Shown here: piece after piece, positions 16,369-25,641 of the stretch
How positions within the stretch are numbered: position 1 is the first letter of the stretch
Layout: each line of letters opens with the position of its first letter
Origin: an uncultured Nitrospina sp.
GTDB taxonomy: Bacteria > Nitrospinota > Nitrospinia > Nitrospinales > VA-1
NCBI GenBank assembly: GCA_937891765.1
Contig: CALAGQ010000097.1
Span: 1-40,471 of the forward strand
Length of the DNA: 40,471 bases
Direction: 5' to 3'
Notes under the pieces: generated by a model
The model's input: the letters and a program-made list of their open reading frames with translations, nothing else
What the model was told of the DNA's origin: nothing
The model's database searches: none
Translations under genes and position numbers: made by a program

Positions 16369-19365
16369 TTAAACGATACAAACCGAAAGAACTTGTTTTA
16401 AATCACAGTCGCCCTTAAATATTTTGTAGATGCCGTCTTGTTTTAAAGTTGTCATGCCATCATTGATGGCTTGTTTGCGTAGGTCCTCAACCATTGTTTT
16501 CTGCATGATCATGCGTTTAATATCATCCGTCCCATCCAGGCATTCATGTATTCCAGTACGGCCCGCATAACCGGTTTCATTGCAGGCGGCGCAACCGATG
16601 GGTTTTTTTAGAATCAATTCATCGGTGTATTCAATTCCCAATTTTGGAAACGTCTTTTCCCCATATTGTTGAACCAAAATGTCAAATTCTTTCCGGTCGG
16701 GGTGATAATCCTCCTTGCATTCTTTGCAAAGAGTGCGCACCAGTCTTTGTGCGACAATGAGGAGTAGAGCATCGGCAAAGTTGAGCGGATTCATTCCCAT
16801 ATCGATAAGCCGGGTAATGGTTTCTGGCGCGGAGTTGGTATGCAAGGTGCTGAACACCAGATGCCCTGTGAGAGATGCCTCCAGCCCAATGGCACAGGTT
16901 TCCGAGTCACGCATTTCACCGACCATGATGACATCAGGGTCACCACGTAGAAAAGATCTCATGGCACGGGCAAAATCTAGACCTATTTTATTTAACATTT
17001 GTACCTGCCGAAGCCCATCTTGAGTGATTTCGACAGGATCCTCCGCGGTCCAGATTTTTGTTTCTGGTTTGTTGATGTGGCCCAGGCAGGAATGCAGAGT
17101 CGTGGTTTTACCGGAACCTGTGGGACCCACTACTAAAATCAATCCATAAGGTTTGGTGGCTTTATCCTTGATGATTTCCAGGTTCCTCTGAGAGAAATTC
17201 ATTTTGTCAAGCGGGATAGGTTTGCTCGCCGCCAGAATACGCAAAACCGCATCCTCGTTCCCCCCGACAGTCGGGCAAGTTGCGACTCGGAACTCAATTT
17301 CTTTTCTGCCGTATTTCATTTTTATTTTACCGTCCTGAGGCAACCGCCTTTCTGCTATATCCAGCTTGGACATGATTTTGATACGGGAAATCATCGCCTG
17401 TTTGTATAAATGGGGGATTTCCTGATAAATACGGCAAGTTCCGTCCTTACGAAATCGCACTTTCACCGGTTTTTTACCCGTTCCAGGCTCAAGGTGAATA
17501 TCAGAAACCCCCTGATCGTAAGCATCGGTCAATATTTTGTTCACCAGGCGGACAATGGTGCTGTCTGTTTCGCTGATAGCGTTGGACTCGTCGTCTTCCT
17601 GCCTGGTGTCGACAACCTCTGCACTCTCATCTTCTAACGCATTTAAAAGACTGGACATTTCTTCAGGGCGAATTTCATCTGCGGCTCCTGACCTCGCTTC
17701 ATCCTCGGTCATTGCTGATAGTAGAAATTCCCGAATATCGACTTTCAGCCCTACCTTCAGATCCAGTTTCTTTTTAGGGAAGATCATCTGAACATTCTGG
17801 ATTCGATCCCTGTTTGTCGGATCGTCAGTCAAAATGATTGCGCTGGTCATATCATTCTGCAGAGGAACCCAATTATTTTTTGCCAGATAATTTTTGTTGA
17901 GTCCGGAAAAGTTGGATTGAGGAAGAACAATGGAATCGCTGAATCCTTGATAGGGAAGGCTGTAATAAAGCTCAAGAGACTTGCCAAGATCTTTCCGTTT
18001 TAGCTTTAAATCGCTCAGCAGAACGGTTTCAACATCGATTCGATTTTTGCGCGCCTTGGCAATGGCTTCATTCAATTCTTTCTGGGAAATGATACCGCTC
18101 TCGACCAAAAACCCAAATTTCGTGCGTTTTTGACGGATGATTTTTTGTTGATTGAAAAAAGCAAGAGCAAGGGTCTGGGCAATATTTTTAGCGTTACGTT
18201 CATCGCATTCGGTGAATCGGTCGCCACGCTTTTTGTTCACCAACTGCATGACACCCATCAGGCTCTCACCTTGGAGAAGAGGGCACACCAGCATGGACTT
18301 GGTGCGCAGGCCAGTTTTCTTATCCCATGAACTGTCAAACTTAAGGTCGGGATGATAACTCTTGAGCTCTTCGGAGTCATAAACATCACTGATGTTTACT
18401 GGCTTTTTAGTCAGGGCGACACATCCCGAAATGCTTTTTTCAGAGATGGGCACTCTGATTTTGTTGATCTGATCACCGGACTTGGCTTTTGAATAAATTT
18501 CATTGCGAATTTCATCAACCGCGTAAATTGTGATCAATTCGGCATCAAACAGTTGCAGGATAGGTTGTTGAAGTTCAAGAAGAATCTCGTCGATGGTTTC
18601 CGCTGAATGGATGGCACGCTCGGTGTCCCGAATTTTGGACTCGATATTTTCTACTTCCAGCTTGACCAGAGCATGTCCAAGGGTTGTTGATAGCTCTTTA
18701 GCCTGGCGGGCATAACCGTCACTAAACTTTCCGCCGGATTCGTGGTTCAGGCACTCCAGTACTCCCATCAATCTTTTGTTGTAGGGAAGGGCTACCACCA
18801 GCGCGGATTTAGTTTTGAAAGGGATTTTTTTATCCCAGGATTTATCCAGTTTTAGTTCAGGGTGGTATTTATTCAACTCTTTCTGATCATAGGCGTCCTC
18901 TATGTTAAGGGTCTTACCCGTTGCGGCGACAAATCCGGCAAGGCTCTTAGTGGATATATCCAGCCGAATTTCTTCGATACTTTCAGATTTGAAATTTCTT
19001 GAGTAAATCTGTCGTTTTTCCCTGTCGATGGCATAGACAGAAACGGCATGGCAGTTAAAAATATCTTTGAGGTCATTCGTAAGAGAGAATATAACCTGTG
19101 CCATACTTTCGCCGGATAATATTTTATTTATGATAGGGCGGGTTCGGTCGCTGGATCTTCTTCCTCGTTCCTCATCAATATCAGGACTTTTATCCGTAGC
19201 TCGGCGGTTCAAGGTGGAGGGGGACAGACCGGTATTAGTTAGGCCATTGCAGCCTTCTAATGAATCTCCTTGAAATTCGGGATCATTTGAATCCACGTTG
19301 AATTCAGAATGAGGGTGAATTTCTTCAGGATCGTCTTTTTTTTTTAGCCTTGAAAAAATGGACAC
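16369..19365 (-). CDS. PilB/GspE-type secretion ATPase with two N-terminal GAF domains (copy 2)
   Basis: 998 residues, paralogous to the downstream gene over its whole length, with an extra basic/acidic N-terminal segment of about 75 residues ('FSRLKKKDDPEE', 'DEERGRRSSDRTRP'). Domains: GAF about 80-240, GAF about 255-410, MshEN about 420-560, ATPase about 610-995. Walker A 'GPTGSGKTTTLHS' (K753), 'WTAEDPVE', 'DPDVIMVGEMRD', 'GHLVFSTLHTN', and zinc cysteines in 'CKECKEDY' and 'CAACNETGYAG' are all intact, so both copies should be active ATPases. The start is a GTG at 19363-19365 with a weak GGGG upstream. Codons 7-10 contain an A10 run that could cause slippage. It is probably transcribed together with copy 1. 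Confidence 0.9.
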   Translation of the reverse strand: MSIFSRLKKKDDPEEIHPHSEFNVDSNDPEFQGDSLEGCNGLTNTGLSPSTLNRRATDKSPDIDEERGRRSSDRTRPIINKILSGESMAQVIFSLTNDLKDIFNCHAVSVYAIDREKRQIYSRNFKSESIEEIRLDISTKSLAGFVAATGKTLNIEDAYDQKELNKYHPELKLDKSWDKKIPFKTKSALVVALPYNKRLMGVLECLNHESGGKFSDGYARQAKELSTTLGHALVKLEVENIESKIRDTERAIHSAETIDEILLELQQPILQLFDAELITIYAVDEIRNEIYSKAKSGDQINKIRVPISEKSISGCVALTKKPVNISDVYDSEELKSYHPDLKFDSSWDKKTGLRTKSMLVCPLLQGESLMGVMQLVNKKRGDRFTECDERNAKNIAQTLALAFFNQQKIIRQKRTKFGFLVESGIISQKELNEAIAKARKNRIDVETVLLSDLKLKRKDLGKSLELYYSLPYQGFSDSIVLPQSNFSGLNKNYLAKNNWVPLQNDMTSAIILTDDPTNRDRIQNVQMIFPKKKLDLKVGLKVDIREFLLSAMTEDEARSGAADEIRPEEMSSLLNALEDESAEVVDTRQEDDESNAISETDSTIVRLVNKILTDAYDQGVSDIHLEPGTGKKPVKVRFRKDGTCRIYQEIPHLYKQAMISRIKIMSKLDIAERRLPQDGKIKMKYGRKEIEFRVATCPTVGGNEDAVLRILAASKPIPLDKMNFSQRNLEIIKDKATKPYGLILVVGPTGSGKTTTLHSCLGHINKPETKIWTAEDPVEITQDGLRQVQMLNKIGLDFARAMRSFLRGDPDVIMVGEMRDSETCAIGLEASLTGHLVFSTLHTNSAPETITRLIDMGMNPLNFADALLLIVAQRLVRTLCKECKEDYHPDRKEFDILVQQYGEKTFPKLGIEYTDELILKKPIGCAACNETGYAGRTGIHECLDGTDDIKRMIMQKTMVEDLRKQAINDGMTTLKQDGIYKIFKGDCDLKQVLSVCIV

Positions 19366-19399
19366 GTCCCCGTCTTCCGCTAAATAAAGCTCTATAGGT

Positions 19400-19411
19400 G
19401 TATGATCATAC
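19400..19411. promoter_or_regulatory. 12-base perfect palindrome upstream of the PilB-like pair
   Basis: GTATGATCATAC is a perfect inverted repeat 35-46 bases upstream of the GTG start. On the minus strand it contains TATGAT, a good -10 match, with TTGAGT 20 bases further upstream; the spacing is longer than ideal. It could be a promoter overlapped by an operator. Confidence 0.35.
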
Positions 19412-19580
19412 TACTACCAAGCTAGGTAAAACTCAAGCTGAATCAGTTAATGAGCGGTTCTAAAAGCATTGAAAACATTCCAGTTACAATTACGGCGCGA
19501 TCGTTCGAAGTCAGGAGGGTAAAGAAAAAAACACACTATATATGGTGAGAAAAAGGAGTGAGAATTTCTAAAAAAATAAC

Positions 19581-21470
19581 TTAAACATCTAAGTCTTTAA
19601 CAAATTCAGCCTTCTCCTTTATGAACTTAAAGCGAAATTCTGCATTTTTTCCCATTAGTTCGGAGACTGTTTTGCTGGCCTGCTCGGCAGACCTCAGTCC
19701 TACCCGAATCAGGGAGCGGGATTTTTTACTCATGGTGGTTTCTCTCAAGTCCGAAGCGGGCATCTCCCCAAGACCTTTAAAACGACCTATTTCGTGAGAG
19801 GTGCCGTTTAATCCTTTGATAATTTCATCTTTTTCCTCATCGGTTAATGCGTAAAATAGTTTTTTGCCGGCATCAATGCGATATAAAGGCGGTTGGGCTA
19901 TGAATAGGTGGCCCTTTTCAATAAGTTCTGGAAGATATCGATAGAAAAAGGTGAGTAGCAGGGTGCAAATATGTGCCCCATCAACATCTGCATCGGTCAT
20001 GATGATGACTTTTCCATACCTCAGTTTATTGTAATCAAATTTGTTGCCAATACCGGTCCCACAGGCAGAAATGAGATTTTGAATTTCTGTATTGGCCAGT
20101 ATCTTGGTCATGGTTGCTGTTTCAACATTGAGTATCTTCCCGCGAATGGGAAGGATCGCCTGGGTTTTTCGATCCCTTGCCTGTTTACTGGAACCACCTG
20201 CAGAGTCTCCTTCGCAAATAAAGAGTTCGGCTTGATCCTTATCCGTCGTGGCGCAGTCTGATAGTTTTCCCGGCAAGTTGAGTCGGTGCGAAATATTAGT
20301 TTTTCGCTGAACCGCTTCCTTGGCTTGACGGGATGCGATTCGAGCTTGCGCGGAAAGGATGATGCGGTTAGCGATGGTGTTTCCCAAACTCTGATTTTCA
20401 TTCAAATAATGCTCGAGGGTGTGATTGACCACCGCTTCCACCTGAGAGGTGATTTCTGAATTCAACCGTCCTTTGGTCTGTCCTTGAAACTCCACCTCTC
20501 CCTGAAGATAAACATTGATAATGGCAACCAAACCCTCCCGGACATCATCGCCGGTAACTGCTGTTATACCTTTGGGGAGCAGTTTGCGTCGGTCGATATA
20601 GGTCCGAACCGCTTTGGTGATACCGTTGCGAAAGCCGTTCTCGTGGGTGCCTCCGTCAATGGTGCGGATGGAGTTGGCAAAGGAAAGAATCTGGGTGTCG
20701 GTGCTCGGTGTCCAGAGAAACGCGGTTTCCAATCTTAATAACTTGTCTTCCTTTTCAACGTAAAAGGGTTTCTCCATCAAAGTGGTTTTTTGTCCAACAA
20801 TCTTTTTGATGTAATCCTGAATTCCGTCTGGATAGTGAAACTCATGCGTATTATTATTCTCATAAACGATTATTTTAAGTCCCTTGTTGAGGAAGGCTTT
20901 AGATTCTGCCCGTTCCAAAATAAGTTTAGGGTTGAATTCCGTTTTAGGGAAGATTTGTCCGTCAGCCTTAAAACAAACAGTGGTGCCGTAGTTTCGGGCG
21001 GCCTTGCCTTTTTGAAGTTTTGTGGTCGGCTTGCCTCTGGAATAAGTCTGGCTCCACTCAAATCCGTCTCGGCGAGAAGTTGCGACAAGGTTTTCCGACA
21101 GGGCACAGACCACAGCCATGCCGACCCCATGCAGGCCACCGGATACTTTATAGTTGCCCTGGCCAAACTTTCCGCCTGAGTGAAGAGTGGTGAAGAGGAT
21201 TTCCATCGCGCTCTTTTTGGTCTTGCGATACTCGTCTACAGGAATTCCCCGGCCATTATCCTTAATGGTGACGCTATGATCCTTTTCCAGAGTTACTTCG
21301 ATGGTGTCGCAATGACCGTTGAGGGCTTCATCGACGGAGTTGTCCAGAATTTCCCAGAGCAAATGATGCAGACCCGTTGATGAGGTGGAGCCGATGTACA
21401 TTCCCGGACGTTTGCGAACCGGCTCGAGGCCTTCGAGGACTTGGATATCTTCAGATCGGTATTTCGTCAT
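19581..21470 (-). CDS. parE: DNA topoisomerase IV subunit B
   Basis: 629 residues, the length of ParE rather than the longer GyrB of many Gram-negatives. The N-terminal GHKL ATPase has 'EILDNSVDEALNGH', 'DNGRGIPV' and 'GGLHGVGMAVVCALS'. The TOPRIM part has 'ELFICEGDSAGGSSKQARDR' and 'IIMTDADVDGAHICTLLL'. 'GRFKGLGEMPASDLRETTM' is also present. With ParC it forms the A2B2 enzyme that unlinks daughter chromosomes. The ATG lies five bases after the parC stop with no clear ribosome-binding site, so translation is probably coupled. The choice of ParE over GyrB rests on length, the partner gene and the motif set; a full-length GyrB pair would be expected elsewhere in the genome. Confidence 0.88.
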   Translation of the reverse strand: MTKYRSEDIQVLEGLEPVRKRPGMYIGSTSSTGLHHLLWEILDNSVDEALNGHCDTIEVTLEKDHSVTIKDNGRGIPVDEYRKTKKSAMEILFTTLHSGGKFGQGNYKVSGGLHGVGMAVVCALSENLVATSRRDGFEWSQTYSRGKPTTKLQKGKAARNYGTTVCFKADGQIFPKTEFNPKLILERAESKAFLNKGLKIIVYENNNTHEFHYPDGIQDYIKKIVGQKTTLMEKPFYVEKEDKLLRLETAFLWTPSTDTQILSFANSIRTIDGGTHENGFRNGITKAVRTYIDRRKLLPKGITAVTGDDVREGLVAIINVYLQGEVEFQGQTKGRLNSEITSQVEAVVNHTLEHYLNENQSLGNTIANRIILSAQARIASRQAKEAVQRKTNISHRLNLPGKLSDCATTDKDQAELFICEGDSAGGSSKQARDRKTQAILPIRGKILNVETATMTKILANTEIQNLISACGTGIGNKFDYNKLRYGKVIIMTDADVDGAHICTLLLTFFYRYLPELIEKGHLFIAQPPLYRIDAGKKLFYALTDEEKDEIIKGLNGTSHEIGRFKGLGEMPASDLRETTMSKKSRSLIRVGLRSAEQASKTVSELMGKNAEFRFKFIKEKAEFVKDLDV

Positions 21471-21475
21471 GATGT

Positions 21476-23743
21476 TTATTTTATTTTAAGAATAGTTTTA
21501 CGTTTGGAAATAATCACACCCTGGCTACCGCGATTGCAGAGGCGGACGCTTTTCACGGTGATTTCCTTGTCGTTGCCGGAGTCAAATTGCAATGTGACTT
21601 TATGCTTTAGACTCACGAATTTAAATCCTACCAAACTGCTTTCTCCCGGTTTCATAAGGGTGACCCCTTTGCCCGATCCTGTCAGTTGTGTGACTTGATC
21701 CGTGGGAATGACCACCGCTTTTCCTTTAGCGGTGGCTAGGAAAACATGGTCTTGCGTCACCGGAGCGAAACCGATCATGCGGTCATCATTTTTCAGGTTC
21801 ATGATCTTTCTTCCAGAACGCGTTGTCTCGGCCAGATTAGAGAGAGGAAACCGAAAACCAAATCCATCGGCGCTGGCAACCATAAACTCGTTTTCTTCAG
21901 ATTTACCCTTTTTGATAAAGTCCATGGTGGCCTGACCTTTAGGTGTCTCCGATCCTTCAACGGGAGCAGGAAGGGGCAACATGCCGATCACCTTTTCTCC
22001 ATCACCAAAGTTGTACAGGCTTTGCACAGGTTCGCCAAACCCGCTTCTTGTGTAAGGCAGATTGTAAACCTTGGAGACATAAACGGTTCCAAATGAGGTG
22101 AAAAGAGCCAGCAGGTTTTGCGTGTTGGTTTGCAGTGTGCCCAGCAGCTGATCGTTCTCTTTAAATTTCAGCCCGGAAGGATCGGTTTTTAGTTTCCGAA
22201 TCCACCCGTTCTGACTGAGGACGATGTGCACATTTTCATGCTCTATAAAATCTTCCGCGTTATATTCGACACTCTTGCTGCTCTCGAGGGTTTTGATTTG
22301 AGTGAGGCGTTTGTCCGAGTGCTTATTCTTGATTTCCTCAAACTCTTCCCGCACCACCGCCCAGATTTTTTTGGGTGACGCAAGAATGGACTTGATTCTT
22401 TTTTGCTCTGCGAGTTTTTCTTTTTGCTCCTGCAGAATCTTCTCCATCTCCATTCCGACCAATCGGTAGAGGGGGATTTCCAGAACAGCACTGATCTGTT
22501 CGTCATCAAGCTTAAAATATGCTTGTAGTTTTTCGTGAGCTTCTTTGCGAGACTTAGAAGAACGTATCAGCTTTAAGGCTTTATCCAGGTCGTTAAAGAT
22601 CACCGCGAATCCGGTAAGGATGTGCAGGCGCTTTTCAAGAAGAGCCAGCTCATAATTAAATCTTCGTGTGACCACTTGTTGGCGAAACTTCAGGAATTCC
22701 TGACAAATTTGCAGTAGGGACAGACGGTCCGGTTCACCATTGGGTTTGAGGCAGTTAAAATTAACTTGAAAATTGTTCTCCAGTTCGGTGTGCTTGAATA
22801 GATAGCTCATCAGTTTGTTCTCATCGGCCGTACTTTTGAACTCAAGGACCACCCGAACCTTTTCATCACTCTCGTCCCGCACATCGGTCAGGGCAGGGAG
22901 CTTTTTAGCGATGATGATCTCTGCAATCTTCTCTATTAAGCGGGCTTTGTTGATGCTGTATGGAATCGCTGTGAGAATGATCTGCTTTTTGCCGCGGGGC
23001 AGGGATTCAACCTTCCACAGTCCGCGAGTTTTTATCGCTCCCAAACCAGACTCATAAGCCATTCGCAACTCGGCCTTACTGTTGAGTATGATTCCTCCTG
23101 TAGGGAAATCGGGGCCTTTAATATGTTTCATAAGGTCCGCCACGGTCTGCTTGGGAGATTCGATCAATGAAATTAGAGCAGACATGACCTCATCCAGATT
23201 GTGGCTGGGGAAAGAACAGGCCATTCCTACCGCAATGCCAGACGAGCCGTTCACCAGTAAATTGGGAACGCGGGAAGGTAACACTACTGGTTCCTTCAAG
23301 GTGTTGTCATAATTAGAGCGGAAATCGACAGTGTCCTTTTTGATGTCCTGCAAAAGATAGGAAGTGATGGGTGTTAAGCGGCCCTCGGTATAACGGTAGG
23401 CGGCGGGGGAATCACCATCCATCGAACCAAAGTTACCTTTCCCGTCTACCAGAGGATAACGCATGGAAAAATCCTGAGCCATGCGCACCATCGACTCATA
23501 GGTGGATGAGTCACCATGCGGATGGTATTTACCCAGTACCTCACCGATGATCTTGGCGGATTTGACATGCTTGCTAGCGGAATTCATACCCATGCTTTCC
23601 ATGGCAAACAGAATTCTGCGATGTATTGGTTTCAAACCATCCCGCACATCAGGAAGAGACCGGGAAACGATGGTAGAAAGCGCGTAGGTCAGAAACCTTT
23701 TTTCTAGCTCATCTTGTAAGTCGGAAGTTTTTTCCTGGCCCAT
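21476..23743 (-). CDS. parC: DNA topoisomerase IV subunit A
   Basis: 755 residues, matching ParC (about 750) rather than GyrA (about 870). The N-terminal breakage-reunion domain shows 'RSLPDVRDGLKPIHRRIL', 'KYHPHGDSSTYESMVRMAQ' and the catalytic tyrosine in 'AAYRYTEGRL' (Y118). The C-terminal part is a shortened beta-pinwheel ('SGRKIMNLKNDDRMIGFAPV') without a clear GyrA box, again favouring ParC. The residues equivalent to the quinolone positions are the sensitive types: S79 (E. coli ParC S80) and E83 (E84). It is the first gene of a parC-parE operon. Its upstream region is the 450-base gap shared with the divergent mrp gene. Confidence 0.9.
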   Translation of the reverse strand: MGQEKTSDLQDELEKRFLTYALSTIVSRSLPDVRDGLKPIHRRILFAMESMGMNSASKHVKSAKIIGEVLGKYHPHGDSSTYESMVRMAQDFSMRYPLVDGKGNFGSMDGDSPAAYRYTEGRLTPITSYLLQDIKKDTVDFRSNYDNTLKEPVVLPSRVPNLLVNGSSGIAVGMACSFPSHNLDEVMSALISLIESPKQTVADLMKHIKGPDFPTGGIILNSKAELRMAYESGLGAIKTRGLWKVESLPRGKKQIILTAIPYSINKARLIEKIAEIIIAKKLPALTDVRDESDEKVRVVLEFKSTADENKLMSYLFKHTELENNFQVNFNCLKPNGEPDRLSLLQICQEFLKFRQQVVTRRFNYELALLEKRLHILTGFAVIFNDLDKALKLIRSSKSRKEAHEKLQAYFKLDDEQISAVLEIPLYRLVGMEMEKILQEQKEKLAEQKRIKSILASPKKIWAVVREEFEEIKNKHSDKRLTQIKTLESSKSVEYNAEDFIEHENVHIVLSQNGWIRKLKTDPSGLKFKENDQLLGTLQTNTQNLLALFTSFGTVYVSKVYNLPYTRSGFGEPVQSLYNFGDGEKVIGMLPLPAPVEGSETPKGQATMDFIKKGKSEENEFMVASADGFGFRFPLSNLAETTRSGRKIMNLKNDDRMIGFAPVTQDHVFLATAKGKAVVIPTDQVTQLTGSGKGVTLMKPGESSLVGFKFVSLKHKVTLQFDSGNDKEITVKSVRLCNRGSQGVIISKRKTILKIK

Positions 23744-24196
23744 GAAGTGATCTCGGATTGTTGTTTAAGAAAAGATGAGTGGTTCAGCTTGACGTTTGTG
23801 ATTTGCGGTCTTATTAGTTGCCAGGTCAGAAGTTTTTGACCCTGATCGGGAGGTTTTCAGTTTAAAAAACAAATTCAATGAGTTAGGGCCTTTTTCTTCT
23901 TTAAACGCTTTGTTTTTATTATTCAGTAGATGTCCATATATTGTGGGCCTGAATCGTTTGTATACAATATGCAGAGTTACAAAGCAAGTGAAATCAAGGG
24001 GTAACAAAGGCTTCTCCAATAAACCTCCCAAAAATGTTAACACGATTCATTTCAGCAGGTTGAAATCTTTTTTGAGAAAACCCCATCCTATTAGTGTCCG
24101 GCGGAATGCTTAGGAGGATTTTTGCTTTCGCCTCGCAATGATAAAGCTTCGGTGTCATTACCGATTAAAAGAATATTTTAGTTTAAGGAGTGATTT
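23744..24196. other. Divergent intergenic region between parC and mrp
   Basis: About 450 bases with no convincing gene. A TTGTGG-16-TACAAT pair at 23941-23968 could be a plus-strand promoter. Its -10 overlaps the palindrome TTGTATACAA (23958-23967). Bases 24112-24142 ('GGATTTTTGCTTTCGCC', 'TCGCAATGAT') look like a degraded arm of the repeat seen intact at 31657-31725. Nothing else was recognised. Confidence 0.4.
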
Positions 24197-25315
24197 ATGT
24201 CTGACCCCAAGCTGCAAGAGAAAATAATTGATGCGCTGAAGACGGTTCAAGATCCTGACCTGCATAAAGACATTGTCAGCCTTGGGTTTGTCAAGAATTT
24301 GAGTATAGATGGAGGAAGCGTCAAGTTCGATGTTGAGTTGACCACACCTGCCTGTCCGGTGAAAGAACAGTTGCGCACAGAATGCGAAACGAAAGTCCAG
24401 GCCATTGACGGAGTTGAAAAGGTTGACGTGAACATGACCGCTGTTGTCAGGTCGACCGAGCATTCTCAACCGGTATTGACCGGCGTGAAAAACATCATTG
24501 CCGTGGCGAGCGGGAAGGGCGGTGTGGGGAAATCCACCGTCAGCACCAACTTGGCTATTGCCCTGTCCCTGACCGGCGCGCGTGTCGGCTTGATGGATGC
24601 GGATATTTATGGACCCAGCATACCGCAGATGCTCGGCATTCCCATTTCTTCGCCGAAGGTGGGCTCAGAGAATAAATTTTTTCCCCATGAAAAATTTGGA
24701 CTGAAAGTGGTCTCGGCGGCGTTTTTAACCAAACAAGGCCAACCCCTGATGCTTCGTGGCCCCATGCTGGGCGGTATCATCCAGCAGTTTCTGCAAAATG
24801 TGGAATGGGGCGAACTGGACTATCTGGTGATTGATTTGCCACCGGGTACCGGCGATGTGCAGTTGACCCTGACCCAGAAGGCGCCGATTTCCGGTGCGGT
24901 GGTTGTGACCACTCCGCAGGAAGTCAGCCTGATAGATGCGGACAAGGGCGTGAAAATGTTTCAACAGGTCAAAGTTCCCCTTCTCGGTATCGTTGAGAAC
25001 ATGAGCTACTTTGTCTGCGATGGTTGCAACAAAAAACATCATATCTTCAGGCAGGGTGGTGGAAAAAAACTGGCCGATACATTCAATATTCCGCTGCTTG
25101 GCGAAATACCTATTATCGAATCTATCGCAGAAGGTGGAGACTCTGGTATTCCCGTGATCATGGCTGATCCCGGATCTCCTGCGAGCCTGGCCTACAAAGA
25201 CTTGGCCGGGAAGGTGGCGGCACAACTCAGTATCAATCAGGCTAATAGCGGTGAAAAAGTCTCTTCTTCTTTTGAATTGGCTTGGAGCACGGAAGGTGAG
25301 ACTGACGCGAAATGA
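24197..25315 (+). CDS. mrp: Mrp/NBP35-family iron-sulfur P-loop NTPase (ApbC)
   Basis: 372 residues. Residues 1-90 form a MIP18/DUF59 (FeS_assembly_P) domain ('ALKTVQDPDLHKDIVSLGFV', 'ELTTPACPVKEQL'). Residues about 98-350 are the Mrp ATPase: deviant Walker A 'ASGKGGVGKSTVSTN' (K112), 'GLMDADIYGPSIPQML', 'LDYLVIDLPPGTGD', and the Fe-S-binding CxxC in 'YFVCDGCNKKH'. Proteins of this family carry and hand over [4Fe-4S] clusters to apoproteins in the cytoplasm. An AAGGAG site precedes the ATG. The stop overlaps the next gene by four bases (ATGA), making an operon with the DUF971 protein, a partner often found beside Mrp. Confidence 0.94.
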   Translation: MSDPKLQEKIIDALKTVQDPDLHKDIVSLGFVKNLSIDGGSVKFDVELTTPACPVKEQLRTECETKVQAIDGVEKVDVNMTAVVRSTEHSQPVLTGVKNIIAVASGKGGVGKSTVSTNLAIALSLTGARVGLMDADIYGPSIPQMLGIPISSPKVGSENKFFPHEKFGLKVVSAAFLTKQGQPLMLRGPMLGGIIQQFLQNVEWGELDYLVIDLPPGTGDVQLTLTQKAPISGAVVVTTPQEVSLIDADKGVKMFQQVKVPLLGIVENMSYFVCDGCNKKHHIFRQGGGKKLADTFNIPLLGEIPIIESIAEGGDSGIPVIMADPGSPASLAYKDLAGKVAAQLSINQANSGEKVSSSFELAWSTEGETDAK

Positions 25316-25641
25316 CAGCTCCTGCACCGAAAAATATTAAACAGGTGAATGATTCCACTCTGGGTATTTCCTGGAACGATGGGCACGATTCGGTTTATTC
25401 AGTTAAAAGTCTGCGGGAAAATTGCCCGTGTGCAAATTGCATCGATGAATGGAGTGGCAAAAAATTGATCGCTCCGGGTTCCATCCCGCAGGAAATCCGC
25501 CCGCGAAACCTTAAGGCGGTGGGACTTTACGCCATCCAGTTTGACTGGAGTGACGGGCACAATACCGGGCTTTATACGCATGAGCTTTTGCGGCAACTGT
25601 GTGAATGTGCGGCCTGCAAGAGCAAAGCCACTGATAATTAG
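25312..25641 (+). CDS. DUF971 (gamma-butyrobetaine hydroxylase N-terminal-like) protein
   Basis: 109 residues. The fold seen at the N-terminus of gamma-butyrobetaine hydroxylases is recognisable: 'LGISWNDGHDSVYSVKSLRENCPCANC' (split here as 'LGISWNDGHDSVYS' and 'LRENCPCANC'), then 'AIQFDWSDGHNTGLYTHELL', closing with 'LCECAACK'. The CxxC pairs suggest metal or Fe-S binding. The gene overlaps the end of mrp by four bases, so translation is coupled. Its frequent neighbourhood with Mrp suggests an accessory role in Fe-S cluster handling; the biochemical function is not established. Confidence 0.85.
   Translation: MTAPAPKNIKQVNDSTLGISWNDGHDSVYSVKSLRENCPCANCIDEWSGKKLIAPGSIPQEIRPRNLKAVGLYAIQFDWSDGHNTGLYTHELLRQLCECAACKSKATDN

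Noticed and set aside
21476..23743. Calling the type IIA subunits gyrA/gyrB
   Set aside because: Lengths (755 and 629), the adjacent operon arrangement and the absence of a clear GyrA box favour parC/parE, though a phylogeny would settle it.
23765..24043. 92-codon minus-strand frame between parC and mrp
   Set aside because: Composition and motifs do not look like a protein, and it occupies the regulatory gap of two divergent genes.
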